Positions 1 to 7,818 of a DNA stretch of 64,000 nucleotides are shown here, in pieces (position 1 is the stretch's first letter; each line of letters starts with the position of its first letter). The stretch comes from Bacteroidetes bacterium HGW-Bacteroidetes-16 (GTDB taxonomy: Bacteria > Bacteroidota > Bacteroidia > Bacteroidales > F082). The stretch covers positions 1 to 64,000 of the forward strand of contig PHDN01000008.1 in assembly GCA_002840975.1 (NCBI GenBank). Reading direction: 5' to 3'. The notes below the pieces were generated by a model. It saw nothing but the letters and a program-made list of their open reading frames with translations. It did not search any database and was not told the origin of the DNA. Position numbers and translations under genes: made by a program.

Positions 1-54
1 TTCCGCTTCTTTTATAAACAATCCTGTAAACAGCCGGATTATTAAGCTTCTCAT
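1..54 (-). CDS. Possible start of a fifth cassette gene, truncated by the window edge
   Basis: An ATG on the minus strand at 54 opens a frame of 18 codons, beginning MRSLIIRLFTG, that runs off the window without a stop. It lies 22 bases after the inferred cassette boundary at 75/76, a leader length similar to the 22 bases in front of the MORN lipoprotein gene. Its position is therefore right for the first gene of the next cassette. The product cannot be named from so few residues. Confidence 0.3.
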   Translation of the reverse strand, partial: MRSLIIRLFTGLFIKEAE

Positions 55-69
55 TCACCCTTTAATTAA

Positions 70-202
70 ACACAACGGGCATGCATATGCTTTGTGGCGG
101 AACTTAGAAGAAAAATCTTTCTGTCCACGATGATTTATATTTGGAACTAAAATGTTCATATTCAAAACGTAACCCGCCATAAAGTATTATGCATTGTTAG
201 CG
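70..202 (-). repeat. attC-like site A (ends cassette 4)
   Basis: This 133-bp imperfect inverted repeat follows the MORN lipoprotein gene. On the minus strand it opens with the R''-like core CGCTAAC and closes with GTTGTGT. The arms (GCATAATACTTTATGGCGG against CCGCCACAAAGCATATGC) pair, leaving a loop of about 70 bases. Sites A, B and C are clearly related, sharing arms and most of the loop, so they form one repeat family. The 10 bases from GTT outward at 196-205 match the complement of this cassette's 5' boundary at 741-750. Confidence 0.78.
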
Positions 203-206
203 GTAT

Positions 207-728
207 TTATTCTTTTTTCCAGATTACGTCCCCATTATATATTGTCGTATCCGTTGTGTTTATATAATTTGGCTTATAAGCTCTAATCTCAATTTGTTCT
301 CCATTTTCAAAAGTAGTTATAGAGTTAAGTGTTCCGTCATTATTCCAATATTTGTCTTCCCCGTGTTTTATACCATTGACAACATCGGCTTCTTCTTGCT
401 TGTTGCCATTAGTAAAATACCAAATAAACTTTCCGTTTTGTTGACCATTTGAATAATCTATTTCTTTACATAAAGAACCATTTTCGTAGTATGTAATCCA
501 GCGTCCTTCTTTTTTGTCATTTATCAGCTTGCCTTCGTATTCTAATTTACCAGAATCAAAATACTTCTGATATTGATTTCCTTCAAGTTTGTTTAGGGTG
601 TCACCATTAATAATTACTTTGTTTTCTGACAGTCTTTTAAAAGCTATACTTTGACTTGAGGAACTTTGACAGCCAACAATTGTCAAACTCATAAAAATCA
701 TAATTGTTAATTTCATCTGTTTCATCAT
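207..728 (-). CDS. MORN-repeat lipoprotein (YwqK-like), cassette 4
   Basis: The 173-residue product starts with a short hydrophobic signal followed by a lipobox (IVGC near residue 20), so it is predicted to be a lipid-anchored envelope protein. From about residue 50 to 145 it carries several MORN_2-type repeats of about 20 residues with the recurring pattern YY.NG....E..Y.NG...G. This pattern is seen in YwqK-like and many uncharacterised Bacteroidota lipoproteins. The ATG at 728 lies 22 bases inside the inferred cassette boundary and the stop at 207 lies 5 bases before the attC site, so the cassette is almost all coding. Some MORN_2 proteins have been annotated as antitoxin components; nothing here supports that role, and no toxin partner is present. 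Confidence 0.75.
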   Translation of the reverse strand: MMKQMKLTIMIFMSLTIVGCQSSSSQSIAFKRLSENKVIINGDTLNKLEGNQYQKYFDSGKLEYEGKLINDKKEGRWITYYENGSLCKEIDYSNGQQNGKFIWYFTNGNKQEEADVVNGIKHGEDKYWNNDGTLNSITTFENGEQIEIRAYKPNYINTTDTTIYNGDVIWKKE

Positions 729-743
729 TTAATTTTTAATTAC

Positions 744-876
744 CGCTAACGGGCGTGCATATGCTTTGTGGCGGACTTCAAAAGAAAAATCTTTCTGTCC
801 ACGATGATTGATATTTGAAACTAAAATACTCATTTTCATAACGTAACCCGCCATAAAGTATGATGCATTGTTGTGC
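744..876 (-). repeat. attC-like site B (ends cassette 3)
   Basis: This 133-bp relative of site A lies between the TonB-C-domain gene and the MORN gene. Its R''-like end reads GCACAAC on the minus strand (870-876) and its R'-like end GTTAGCG (744-750). The arms and the loop segment around CATCGTGGACAGAAAG are nearly the same as in site A. GTTGTGCCTC at 870-879 is the exact complement of the cassette 3 boundary at 1511-1520. Confidence 0.8.
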
Positions 877-883
877 CTCGTTT

Positions 884-1489
884 TTATTTGCATTCATTAG
901 TTTCAAATAATTCAACTAGGTTTATTTCTTCAACCGAAACATACTTGTCGCTCTTGATAATAATTTCGAACAAGCAATCACATTCTGATTGGTTTTTTCC
1001 GAGTTCTTTAAGGCATTTTTTATAAAATTGTTTTTTGCCTTTTTTTCTCCAATATTTTTCTTGGTCTTGTAATCTTGCGTTCTGATAGTCAGTCGGGTTA
1101 AATTCTATTGGAATAAAATAATCATGTCTAATTGGTTCACCATTTTCTAGTGCAGGTTTCCAATTAGGCATATTTGTAATAATTGTAAGAATGATACTAT
1201 CCAGATCAGGATGTAGCCCTTTTAAAATTGTCGGGTTAGTAATTGTTCCATCCTTTTCAACCCAAAATGAAACATAGACTTTCCCCTCAGCACCAGCATC
1301 CAACGCTTTCTTTGTGAAAATTGTTTTAGTCTTGATATACTTATTCCATTCACCAAGTCCACCCACAAATTCAGGCATGCTTTCTATTATAATTTTTGAC
1401 TCACCAAGCTCCTTGATCGACAAAGTGTCGTTTTGAGCAAGAACAGTCATATGCAGTAAAAATGCTAATAAAAGTATTCCATTTCTCAT
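884..1489 (-). CDS. Secreted protein with TonB C-terminal domain, cassette 3
   Basis: The frame can be extended upstream to a TTG inside the attC site. The ATG at 1489 is preferred because it gives a clean signal peptide (MRNGILLLAFLLHMTVLAQ), for a product of about 201 residues. Residues about 35-130 resemble the TonB C-terminal fold (PEFVGG, EGKVYVSFWVEKDG, PNWKPALENGEPI), as found in energy-transducer TonB proteins. Here it follows a cleavable signal rather than a proline-rich transmembrane arm, so it is probably a periplasmic TonB-C-domain protein, not a full energy transducer. The C-terminal 65 residues are charged and contain Cys pairs (SECDC). The gene fills its cassette, with the stop 7 bases from attC site B. 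Confidence 0.7.
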   Translation of the reverse strand: MRNGILLLAFLLHMTVLAQNDTLSIKELGESKIIIESMPEFVGGLGEWNKYIKTKTIFTKKALDAGAEGKVYVSFWVEKDGTITNPTILKGLHPDLDSIILTIITNMPNWKPALENGEPIRHDYFIPIEFNPTDYQNARLQDQEKYWRKKGKKQFYKKCLKELGKNQSECDCLFEIIIKSDKYVSVEEINLVELFETNECK

Positions 1490-1513
1490 TTGCAGAAGTT
1501 TTTTTAAAATGAG

Positions 1514-1644
1514 GCACAACGGGAAGCATATGCTTTGTGGCGGACTATGAAAGACAAATCTTTCTGTCCACTATGATTAATAATTGAAACTAAATTACTC
1601 ATATTCATAACGTAACCCGCCATAAAGTATATGCAGTGTTATGC
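1514..1644 (-). repeat. attC-like site C (ends cassette 2)
   Basis: This 131-bp site belongs to the same repeat family as A and B, with small differences in the arms. Its minus-strand R''-like end is GCATAAC (1638-1644) and its R'-like end is GTTGTGC (1514-1520). GTTATGCTTA at 1638-1647 is the exact complement of the 5' boundary of its own cassette at 2069-2078. Confidence 0.8.
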
Positions 1645-1652
1645 TTAGTGCT

Positions 1653-2030
1653 TTAATCATGTAGGAAAAAGTAATCTGTTTCTTCACCATCATCAATCAT
1701 TCGAACATTCACTGTCATTAATTCATCAAATGTTGCAATAAAGTTTTTATAATCGTTCTGTTTTGTCTTGGCAAATACTGATTTGGGAGTGTCTGTCAAT
1801 TTATCTATATCAACCAGATTATTCTCTCGCAATGTTTTGATTAATTCTAACACGCTTTCTCTAGGCACTTTTTCTTCACTCATATACCAACAAAAGTCTT
1901 GCCGGTCATTGTCATTGAAAAAAGCTTGACCGTAAACTTTGTCAATGGTTATTTTTGTCAATTCAAGTCTTTCTACGCCAAACAATCGCATGAAATTTTC
2001 TAAAAATATTTTTCTTCTCTTATTTTCCAT
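1653..2030 (-). CDS. Hypothetical protein, 125 residues, cassette 2
   Basis: I do not recognise this protein. It starts with ATG at 2030 (MENKRRKIFL), has no signal peptide or membrane segment, and is rich in charged residues with an acidic C-terminus (DDGEETDYFFLHD). It is predicted to be a soluble cytoplasmic protein. It is the only gene of a 558-bp cassette, starts 47 bases after the boundary and stops just before the attC. That compact layout supports it being a real gene despite the lack of a recognisable domain. Confidence 0.6.
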   Translation of the reverse strand: MENKRRKIFLENFMRLFGVERLELTKITIDKVYGQAFFNDNDRQDFCWYMSEEKVPRESVLELIKTLRENNLVDIDKLTDTPKSVFAKTKQNDYKNFIATFDELMTVNVRMIDDGEETDYFFLHD

Positions 2031-2071
2031 TCAGGTCTAATTGTCTGTCCATGAGTTTTTTTTAGCATTAA

Positions 2072-2204
2072 GCATAACGGATTGGCGGTATGTTTTTGTT
2101 GCCGATTTCGAAGCGCTGTCCTGTCAAGTTACACGAAAGTTTATTAGATGCAGAAACGCTGAAATCCGCACTGACTCGGCAATAAAATATACCGCCTGTT
2201 ACCG
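2072..2204 (-). repeat. attC-like site D (ends the large cassette 1)
   Basis: This 133-bp inverted repeat has the same length and layout as sites A-C but a different sequence. On the minus strand its outer ends are CGGTAAC (2198-2204) and GTTATGC (2072-2078). The arms pair as GGCGGTATATTTTATTGCCGA against TCGGCAACAAAAACATACCGCC, leaving a central loop. GTTACCGCC at 2198-2206 matches the complement of the 5' boundary of cassette 1 at 7510-7518, more than 5 kb away. The divergent sequence suggests that this cassette came from a different source array. Confidence 0.75.
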
Positions 2205-2321
2205 CCTGGTGTTCTGTCTTCCAGTCTTGTAAACCATTGTCTTTATTCAGTTTTCGTGTCATTATAATTTTACTTTTCTTTTTTCTCGGCTTGTGTGTCT
2301 GAGTTTTTTATTTTTTTAATT

Positions 2322-2340
2322 GTCGGCAAATTTTTTAAAA
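2322..2340 (+). repeat. 19-base motif shared with 7352-7370
   Basis: GTCGGCAAATTTTTTAAAA here matches GTCGGCAATTGTTTTAAAA at 7352-7370 at 17 of 19 positions in the same orientation. One copy lies after and one before the two genes of cassette 1. The surrounding stretches (2263-2444 and 7250-7517) both contain TTGGCTT and CGGTGTGT/CGTGTGTCGG-like words and have no convincing gene. The function is unknown. Confidence 0.45.
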
Positions 2341-2444
2341 CAGTTTTTCTCGGTGTGTTGGCTTTGCAAGCTCTTTGACAAAGCTTTGGTTAAAGCGTTT
2401 GCTTGTGCGGCTTTGGCAATGTGCTTGCAATTGGATTGGATTCA

Positions 2445-4715
2445 TCATATTATTTCTGTTAAACCTTTCCAATGCAATTTGTCATTTTCTTCAATGTATT
2501 TCATTACTTCACTAATCGCATCGTCAATCAAAATAAGCTTTCCGTCATGTTGTGCAACTTTTTCTAATTGGTTTTGATGTGAAAACCAGTGATACAATTT
2601 AGTGTTATGAAATATACCTTCCTCTGGTGAAAATACAACATTCATTCTGTCATCAACTTCACAAAACCCCTTTGGATACTTGAATAGAGTGTATAGCTCC
2701 AGAAACCGCCTTAAAGCATTTGGTAAAAGAATTTTAAATTCAAATGTTTCTTTTGCTGGTGACTCATTGTAGTCCTTGAGGATTGAAAATATGTGGGCAT
2801 ACTCCGATTTATGACTTCTCAAAGCTTTCGGTAAATTTTTAATTATTGAAGTGTCCTCTGTCGTTCTATTAATTAAATAATATGGACATTTTTCAGGATT
2901 AATATTGGCTTTGTTTTCGTTTTTGAATAATTTACTATCAAGCAAAACAGAAAAAAACTCAAAATTGTGAGTTGAAATAAATAGTTGTAAGTAATCCTCT
3001 TTGTTGTTAAAGAAATGCTGAATAAGAGAACGAACTTGAAAAATATGATTGCTATCCAAGCTTGAAATTGGATCGTCAAAGAAAATTATGGTATCTTTTA
3101 ATTTATTTTCCTTTTTTAATGATTTTAATTCAGTCAGAAAATAAGCAAATGCAATAGCAGTTTTTTCTCCCTCGCTCAGATTAGTTGCGGGGTGCAAACC
3201 TCTTTTTAAAACAAATTTTTCTTTCTCAATAGCAATTTTAATATCATCCCTATTTAAAAATATTTTTAGATAAGTACTTAATTCTTCTTGACCTTTAACC
3301 GTGTTTTTTAATAACCCTTCTAACCTAGCAATCTCGATATTATTTTCATCAATTTTTTTCTGACACCGGCTAGTCAAATCAGAAGCTATATTATTTTCTT
3401 TTTCTTTTGTGAGATAATTTTCTACCGTTAAATATTCAGCTACAAAATGACGAAGAATTAAATCAGTTGCTTCTTTCTTTTTTTCATCAAACTTTGTAAC
3501 GAATAAATTATGTTCACGGATAACTGCAATTAGCTTTTGTAATGCGGTATCTACAGAAGTATTATGATAAGTTGAAGCTATTATAGAATTGAAGTAATTG
3601 CTTTCTTTTCTCTTTAAGTCAGATTCAAATATTTTGAGTTCTTTTATGTATTTATCTTTTAGCGTATTGTAATCTATAATGGCTTGTTTATATTTATCCC
3701 TTAGATGCTTTGCTATCTTACTATCGTGAGGAAATTCAATAGTTAACCCTGAAATGTCCGTTGCGATTGCTTCTCTTATTGATTGAATTGCATCCTGAAT
3801 TTCTTTTAATTTTTCAGAATAATATTGATTCAGAGATTTTAATCTTTCGGGATTTAATTCACTATCACAGAATTTGCACCTTTCCGATTCTTTATGTAAA
3901 TGAAGACCAGATTGAACCCAAATAAAAAGTTCTTTGTCTTCATCTAATTCAGGAAATGAAATTGACTTTGGAGCGGATTCTTCTAATACTTCCTTTACTC
4001 TTTTCCCTATTATATTAAGAGCTTCTGTTACAACAAGACTTTCTTCTTGTTCAAGAAAATCATTTGTGGCTATTGCTTGTTGTTTTACTTCAACAACTTT
4101 TATAGATGATAAAAGATAATTTGCTAAATCCGCTTTTATCTCAGTGACTATGGAAGTAAAATGACTTTTGTTAAACTCATTACTCTTGATTTGGTCATTT
4201 AGGTATCTTCGAATTTCAGTTGCCTGTTTTGCAAACTTTCCATTGTCCTTTGCATAGTCCTTAAAAATCGAAATAATTGATTCATTCTTTTTCTTGATTG
4301 AATCAATTTTCGGATTCCATTTATTGCGTAGTGAGTCTATTTTGGGCTGAATATCTCCTGCTTCATCACCCAAATAAAAAAGTATTGGTTCAAAGCCCTC
4401 ATTGATTTCCTTGTCCCAAGAAAAAATATTTTTCACATAAAAGGAATTGAAAACCTTAACGTAATATGGAAAGTCTTTTAACTGTTCATGTGTATAGGTT
4501 TCATTATTCCTTACAATTTCAAGATTATATTCAGAAGCAGGAAAATGAATTTTACTCTTCTTTTCAAGATTATTGAATAACTTTGATAATGTCGTTTTTC
4601 CAGAATAGTTCCATCCATAAATAAGATTACGTTGTTTAAATGGATTGATTGAGACATCCCAAGTAAAATTTTTAAAAATCCCGAAATCCTTTATCCTATT
4701 TATTTTAGTAATCAT
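2445..4715 (-). CDS. RloC-like AAA_13 ATPase with zinc-hook CxxC, putative anti-phage effector
   Basis: The 756-residue protein has an ABC/SMC-type ATPase split by a coiled coil. It shows Walker A GWNYSGKT (34-41), long helices with a CKFC zinc-hook motif (280-283), the signature NLSEGEKT (about 512-518), Walker B IIFFDDP (about 543-549) and the switch histidine in STHNF (583). This layout matches the RloC/AAA_13 family; RloC is known as a zinc-hook anticodon nuclease induced by DNA insult. The C-terminal part contains R669-x3-E673 and H703, resembling the Arg-x3-Glu...His arrangement described for PrrC/RloC nucleases (slightly different spacing), so a tRNA-nuclease effector is plausible but unproven. 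It lies 20 bases downstream of the HD-Hsp90-like gene and is probably co-expressed with it. It could alternatively be a generic AAA_13 defence ATPase without nuclease activity. Confidence 0.75.
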   Translation of the reverse strand: MITKINRIKDFGIFKNFTWDVSINPFKQRNLIYGWNYSGKTTLSKLFNNLEKKSKIHFPASEYNLEIVRNNETYTHEQLKDFPYYVKVFNSFYVKNIFSWDKEINEGFEPILFYLGDEAGDIQPKIDSLRNKWNPKIDSIKKKNESIISIFKDYAKDNGKFAKQATEIRRYLNDQIKSNEFNKSHFTSIVTEIKADLANYLLSSIKVVEVKQQAIATNDFLEQEESLVVTEALNIIGKRVKEVLEESAPKSISFPELDEDKELFIWVQSGLHLHKESERCKFCDSELNPERLKSLNQYYSEKLKEIQDAIQSIREAIATDISGLTIEFPHDSKIAKHLRDKYKQAIIDYNTLKDKYIKELKIFESDLKRKESNYFNSIIASTYHNTSVDTALQKLIAVIREHNLFVTKFDEKKKEATDLILRHFVAEYLTVENYLTKEKENNIASDLTSRCQKKIDENNIEIARLEGLLKNTVKGQEELSTYLKIFLNRDDIKIAIEKEKFVLKRGLHPATNLSEGEKTAIAFAYFLTELKSLKKENKLKDTIIFFDDPISSLDSNHIFQVRSLIQHFFNNKEDYLQLFISTHNFEFFSVLLDSKLFKNENKANINPEKCPYYLINRTTEDTSIIKNLPKALRSHKSEYAHIFSILKDYNESPAKETFEFKILLPNALRRFLELYTLFKYPKGFCEVDDRMNVVFSPEEGIFHNTKLYHWFSHQNQLEKVAQHDGKLILIDDAISEVMKYIEENDKLHWKGLTEII

Positions 4716-4735
4716 TTTTATCTTGGATTTTGGAT

Positions 4736-7249
4736 TTATTTCTCATAATCTGTTTTCTCATTATAGAAGGTCTGAATGAAATTTTGTAGTGTTAGTTTTT
4801 CATCAGCATCTAAATTTAATACATTTGAAGCACCAATATGAATCGCTTTTCCAATCATATAATTTATTAGGTTTTTCGCTTGAATGTCAACATTATTCCT
4901 TGAGATATCAGGAATAAATTTGCGAGAATTTATATTCGCTACAATGGTATTTATTTCAAAGATTGAAGCAGAAATGGGGATATTAAAACGAAAATCCCTT
5001 ATTAAAACACTTCTCATGAACAACTCCTTTCTTTTTTTGGGAGTTTGCCAATAATAAAGTGAACCATCTTTGTCTGTTGTGTCAAATGGTAAATACAAAT
5101 CATTTTTCCTCCCCTCAAAAAGTGTAATTGTTTTTACAAAAACCTTAGTCGTGCATGATTCTGAATGTCCAATTTTTTCTAATTCCTCAAATCCGAATTT
5201 GTCAAAAATGCTTTCGTTTCTTTTAAGGGTTTCATTGGAAAGCGAACTTTGATATTCCTTGGGGACAATAACGGAAATCCATGTTAGTTCTCTGTCCATT
5301 TTCTCAATTACCTCATCAACGTCATCATTTGTAAATTTCATTCCGCTAATAAAGTCGTCCTCTGATTGAGATTCTACGATTGGAATAGAAAGGAATTTTA
5401 TCTCTTTTCCGTTAATGTAGTCGTCAATGTTAAGCGTAGAAAAATCATCAACTTCTATAAATCCTTCATCATCATTGTATCTGTAAAGAATTCCTGGAAA
5501 GTCGATTTGGTCAAACTTTTTGATAAAGTTGCTTTTGTTTTTTAACAAAGCGTATCCTTCAATGTCCTTTAAATAATCTTTTAATTCAATTTTCACAAGC
5601 CCTTTGTCAGGTGGAGCAGACATCATAATTGGATTGCTAATCTCTGTAATTTGTTTTGCAGATTTGTCTATCAATTCAAAGTCAATACCATCTGTTAGAA
5701 AGTAAGTATCTAAAAAAACTTTGACATTTTGTGATTTATTGTCAAAAACTTGCATAAAGTTTGTGTAATCTAAAATAACCTCCGTTCCATCAAATACAAC
5801 ATCTTCAGTTTCTGTCAAAGATGTCCATTCGTTTCCTTTTTCAAGCTCGATCAGAAATTTATATTTTGATTTGTAATGTCTGCTTAAAACTTTAACTTCA
5901 TCTGAGAGCATAAAACAAGAAAGAAAACCAATTCCAAAATTTCCGATTGGCTTGTAATCAAAATCCTTTAGTAAGAAGTCTGTAGAATTGTAATAAGAAA
6001 CTCCAATGTTCAAGAAATGCTTTTTAATTATGTCCATAGACATACCAGTACCGTTATCCTTTATTATAGCTAAATTTCTCTCTTGGTCTAAAATAACTTT
6101 GATTTTTGGCTTATAAGTATCTTGTCCAAACTCCTTTTTTTGTTCTTCGGTTTCTTGACGAATCCTGCAAGAGTCAAGAGAATTTTGAATAAGTTCTCTA
6201 AGCCCTAATGATTTGCTACCGTATATTTTTTCTCCCATTAGTAAAGAACTAATTGCTCTAAACTCTAATGTCATTTTGTAATCTGAAAAAGTATAACCTT
6301 CGGTTTGAATATTTATTTCGGGACTGGTATCATAAACTAAACTATATTGAGCAGGCATACCGTTAACTAATGCAGTAGCATTAGTCAATTCATTATTTAC
6401 CCAGCCAATATAGACAAGTATTTTTCTGTGTATGCTAGCATTTGTCGCTTTGCCATGAAACACGATTTTTTTCTGCTGTGTCTTTTCGTTGATTATTATT
6501 TTTTCATTGTTGGAAATAACGAAGTGTTGTTTCCACTCTTCATCACTACCTCCTTTAGGAGAAATCAGTTTGTATAAATTATAAGGTGTTCTGTTGCTGT
6601 CAATGTCAAGGATGTCTGCTAATCGAAGTATTGCCGCGATGAACTGCGGATTAAATGAATAATCGCCTCGAACTTCATAGGTTCTCAAATTTGCTTTTAT
6701 CCAGTCATAATCCTTTGTGTGAGCTTCGCAGATTATTGCAAGTTCTTTAGTAAAATCAAGCGAAGTCAATTTTGGGATTACCAATTTGTCTTTTAAGTTT
6801 TCTCTGATGTATCTCCCTGACAATGGGGCATGAATTCTCCTTACATATTCTTGCAATGCCAATACTTCGTTACCATCCATTACTTTTTTCATTGCTGAAA
6901 ACTTTACATCACAAAAGGGAAATGAATCTGCTTTAATAGAATCTATATCCTCTTCACTTACAGCCATTCCAATGTCGTGTAGAAGAGCAGAATAAATCAT
7001 GAGAGTTATTTCTATTTCGTTTAGCTTAGAAATATCGCTAACTAACTTGCTCATATACTCCATTATCCTAAACGAGTGTCCCGTATTGTGAAGTGTGTAA
7101 TGCGGAAATACATGCTGAACTCGGCTATTTAAAATATCCTTGACTTGTTCATAGACTTCTTGAATTTTAGGAAGGAAAGGACTGTCAACACTTTTCAAAT
7201 ATTTGATTAATGTCAAGCTGTCCATATTATAATCCGTGTCAATATTCAT
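4736..7249 (-). CDS. HD-domain / Hsp90-like (GHKL) ATPase fusion, putative defence protein
   Basis: The 837-residue protein fuses two catalytic-type domains. Residues about 25-220 form an HD phosphohydrolase-like domain with H58 (HNTGHS), H91-D92 (LLHDIG), H177 (EAHTKD) and D212 (RLADILD). Residues about 340-520 form a GHKL/Hsp90-type ATPase with E352..N356 (RELIQNSLDS), D398-N-G-T-G402 and the G436-x-FGIGFLS loop. The C-terminal 300 residues are unassigned. HD plus Hsp90-like architectures have been described among bacterial conflict and defence systems; I infer a sensor or regulatory partner for the downstream RloC-like ATPase. No signal or membrane segment is seen. The start at 7249 is the first ATG and is followed by an acidic N-terminus. 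Confidence 0.72.
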   Translation of the reverse strand: MNIDTDYNMDSLTLIKYLKSVDSPFLPKIQEVYEQVKDILNSRVQHVFPHYTLHNTGHSFRIMEYMSKLVSDISKLNEIEITLMIYSALLHDIGMAVSEEDIDSIKADSFPFCDVKFSAMKKVMDGNEVLALQEYVRRIHAPLSGRYIRENLKDKLVIPKLTSLDFTKELAIICEAHTKDYDWIKANLRTYEVRGDYSFNPQFIAAILRLADILDIDSNRTPYNLYKLISPKGGSDEEWKQHFVISNNEKIIINEKTQQKKIVFHGKATNASIHRKILVYIGWVNNELTNATALVNGMPAQYSLVYDTSPEINIQTEGYTFSDYKMTLEFRAISSLLMGEKIYGSKSLGLRELIQNSLDSCRIRQETEEQKKEFGQDTYKPKIKVILDQERNLAIIKDNGTGMSMDIIKKHFLNIGVSYYNSTDFLLKDFDYKPIGNFGIGFLSCFMLSDEVKVLSRHYKSKYKFLIELEKGNEWTSLTETEDVVFDGTEVILDYTNFMQVFDNKSQNVKVFLDTYFLTDGIDFELIDKSAKQITEISNPIMMSAPPDKGLVKIELKDYLKDIEGYALLKNKSNFIKKFDQIDFPGILYRYNDDEGFIEVDDFSTLNIDDYINGKEIKFLSIPIVESQSEDDFISGMKFTNDDVDEVIEKMDRELTWISVIVPKEYQSSLSNETLKRNESIFDKFGFEELEKIGHSESCTTKVFVKTITLFEGRKNDLYLPFDTTDKDGSLYYWQTPKKRKELFMRSVLIRDFRFNIPISASIFEINTIVANINSRKFIPDISRNNVDIQAKNLINYMIGKAIHIGASNVLNLDADEKLTLQNFIQTFYNEKTDYEK

Positions 7250-7517
7250 TTTATTCTAAATGTTTGTTTATTAGGTTGAAAAAATGGCTCTTTTGATTTT
7301 GCCGAAGGGTTGGCTTCGTGTGTCGGGGCAAAAACAAATGTGCCATTGTGGGTCGGCAATTGTTTTAAAAAATGTGCGATGGCCAAAAAATAAAAAACAT
7401 CGGGTCGGCTTGAGTGTCGGCTCTTCGGTCTTGTCAATATTTCGTTTGTCTGTCCTTCCACAATGGTTTTCATTTCAATTTTTGTCTGTCGTTTCTGTTT
7501 CCTACACTTGGCGGTAA
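7250..7517. other. Leader of cassette 1, no convincing gene
   Basis: This 268-bp stretch lies between the cassette boundary and the HD-Hsp90 gene. Short frames on both strands have low-complexity, unrecognisable translations. It holds one copy of the 19-base motif also found at 2322-2340. It probably contains the promoter and 5' leader of the two-gene operon, but no clear TAnnTTTG box could be fixed. Confidence 0.4.
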
Positions 7518-7818
7518 CGTTCCCATATACACATTGTGTTTATGCCTATTATATGTTAACTCGTTTATCAGCCTAAAGGCCTGATTTAACGAATATATAG
7601 TAATATTTTCTAGAAATGTATTCTGAGACATACCTTCCGGCTTTTGTAAAATTTAAACGTTTAATTCTGTTTACCATCCAATCATATAATGCTTTTTTTC
7701 AACCCGAAAAGTAAAAATATACATTTATTTCGTGTAACACATCCTTCGGTCAATAAAATTGCCACTTGCATTAAAAATAATACAAGAAACGAGTTCTTGA
7801 AACAGACACCTTGTAATT
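7518..7818 (-). other. attI-like region between recombinase and first cassette
   Basis: About 300 bp separate the recombinase stop (7819) from the first cassette boundary (GTTACC on the minus strand, 7518-7513). The stretch is AT-rich and gene-free. It lacks the long inverted-repeat fold of the attC-like sites, as expected for an attI-type site, which is recombined as double-stranded DNA. The assignment rests on position and on the GTT at the junction only. A small hairpin-like element TCAGCCTAAAGGCCTGA lies at 7570-7586. Confidence 0.4.

Larger units (their letters stand above)
2078..7517 (-). mobile_element. Gene cassette 1: 5.4-kb two-gene putative defence cassette
   Basis: The inferred boundaries are GTT-ACCGCC at 7518 and the R' end of attC site D at 2078. 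Over 13 bases at the two ends, 11 are complementary in the sense expected of a circularising cassette. The cassette is large for an integron cassette and carries two co-oriented genes separated by 20 bases (7249-4736 and 4715-2445). It also has a 268-bp leader and a non-coding stretch of about 240 bp before the attC. Confidence 0.65.

Noticed and set aside
1-2204. CRISPR array
   Set aside because: Repeats are over 130 bp, few, and separated by coding cassettes, without short uniform spacers or cas genes.
2041-2262. Overlapping short frames on both strands around 2041-2262
   Set aside because: They lie inside the attC-like site D, whose inverted repeat structure explains the open frames; no domain is seen.
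7246-7517. Frames of about 75 codons on both strands before the HD-Hsp90 gene
   Set aside because: The translations are low-complexity, overlap each other and fall in the cassette leader.
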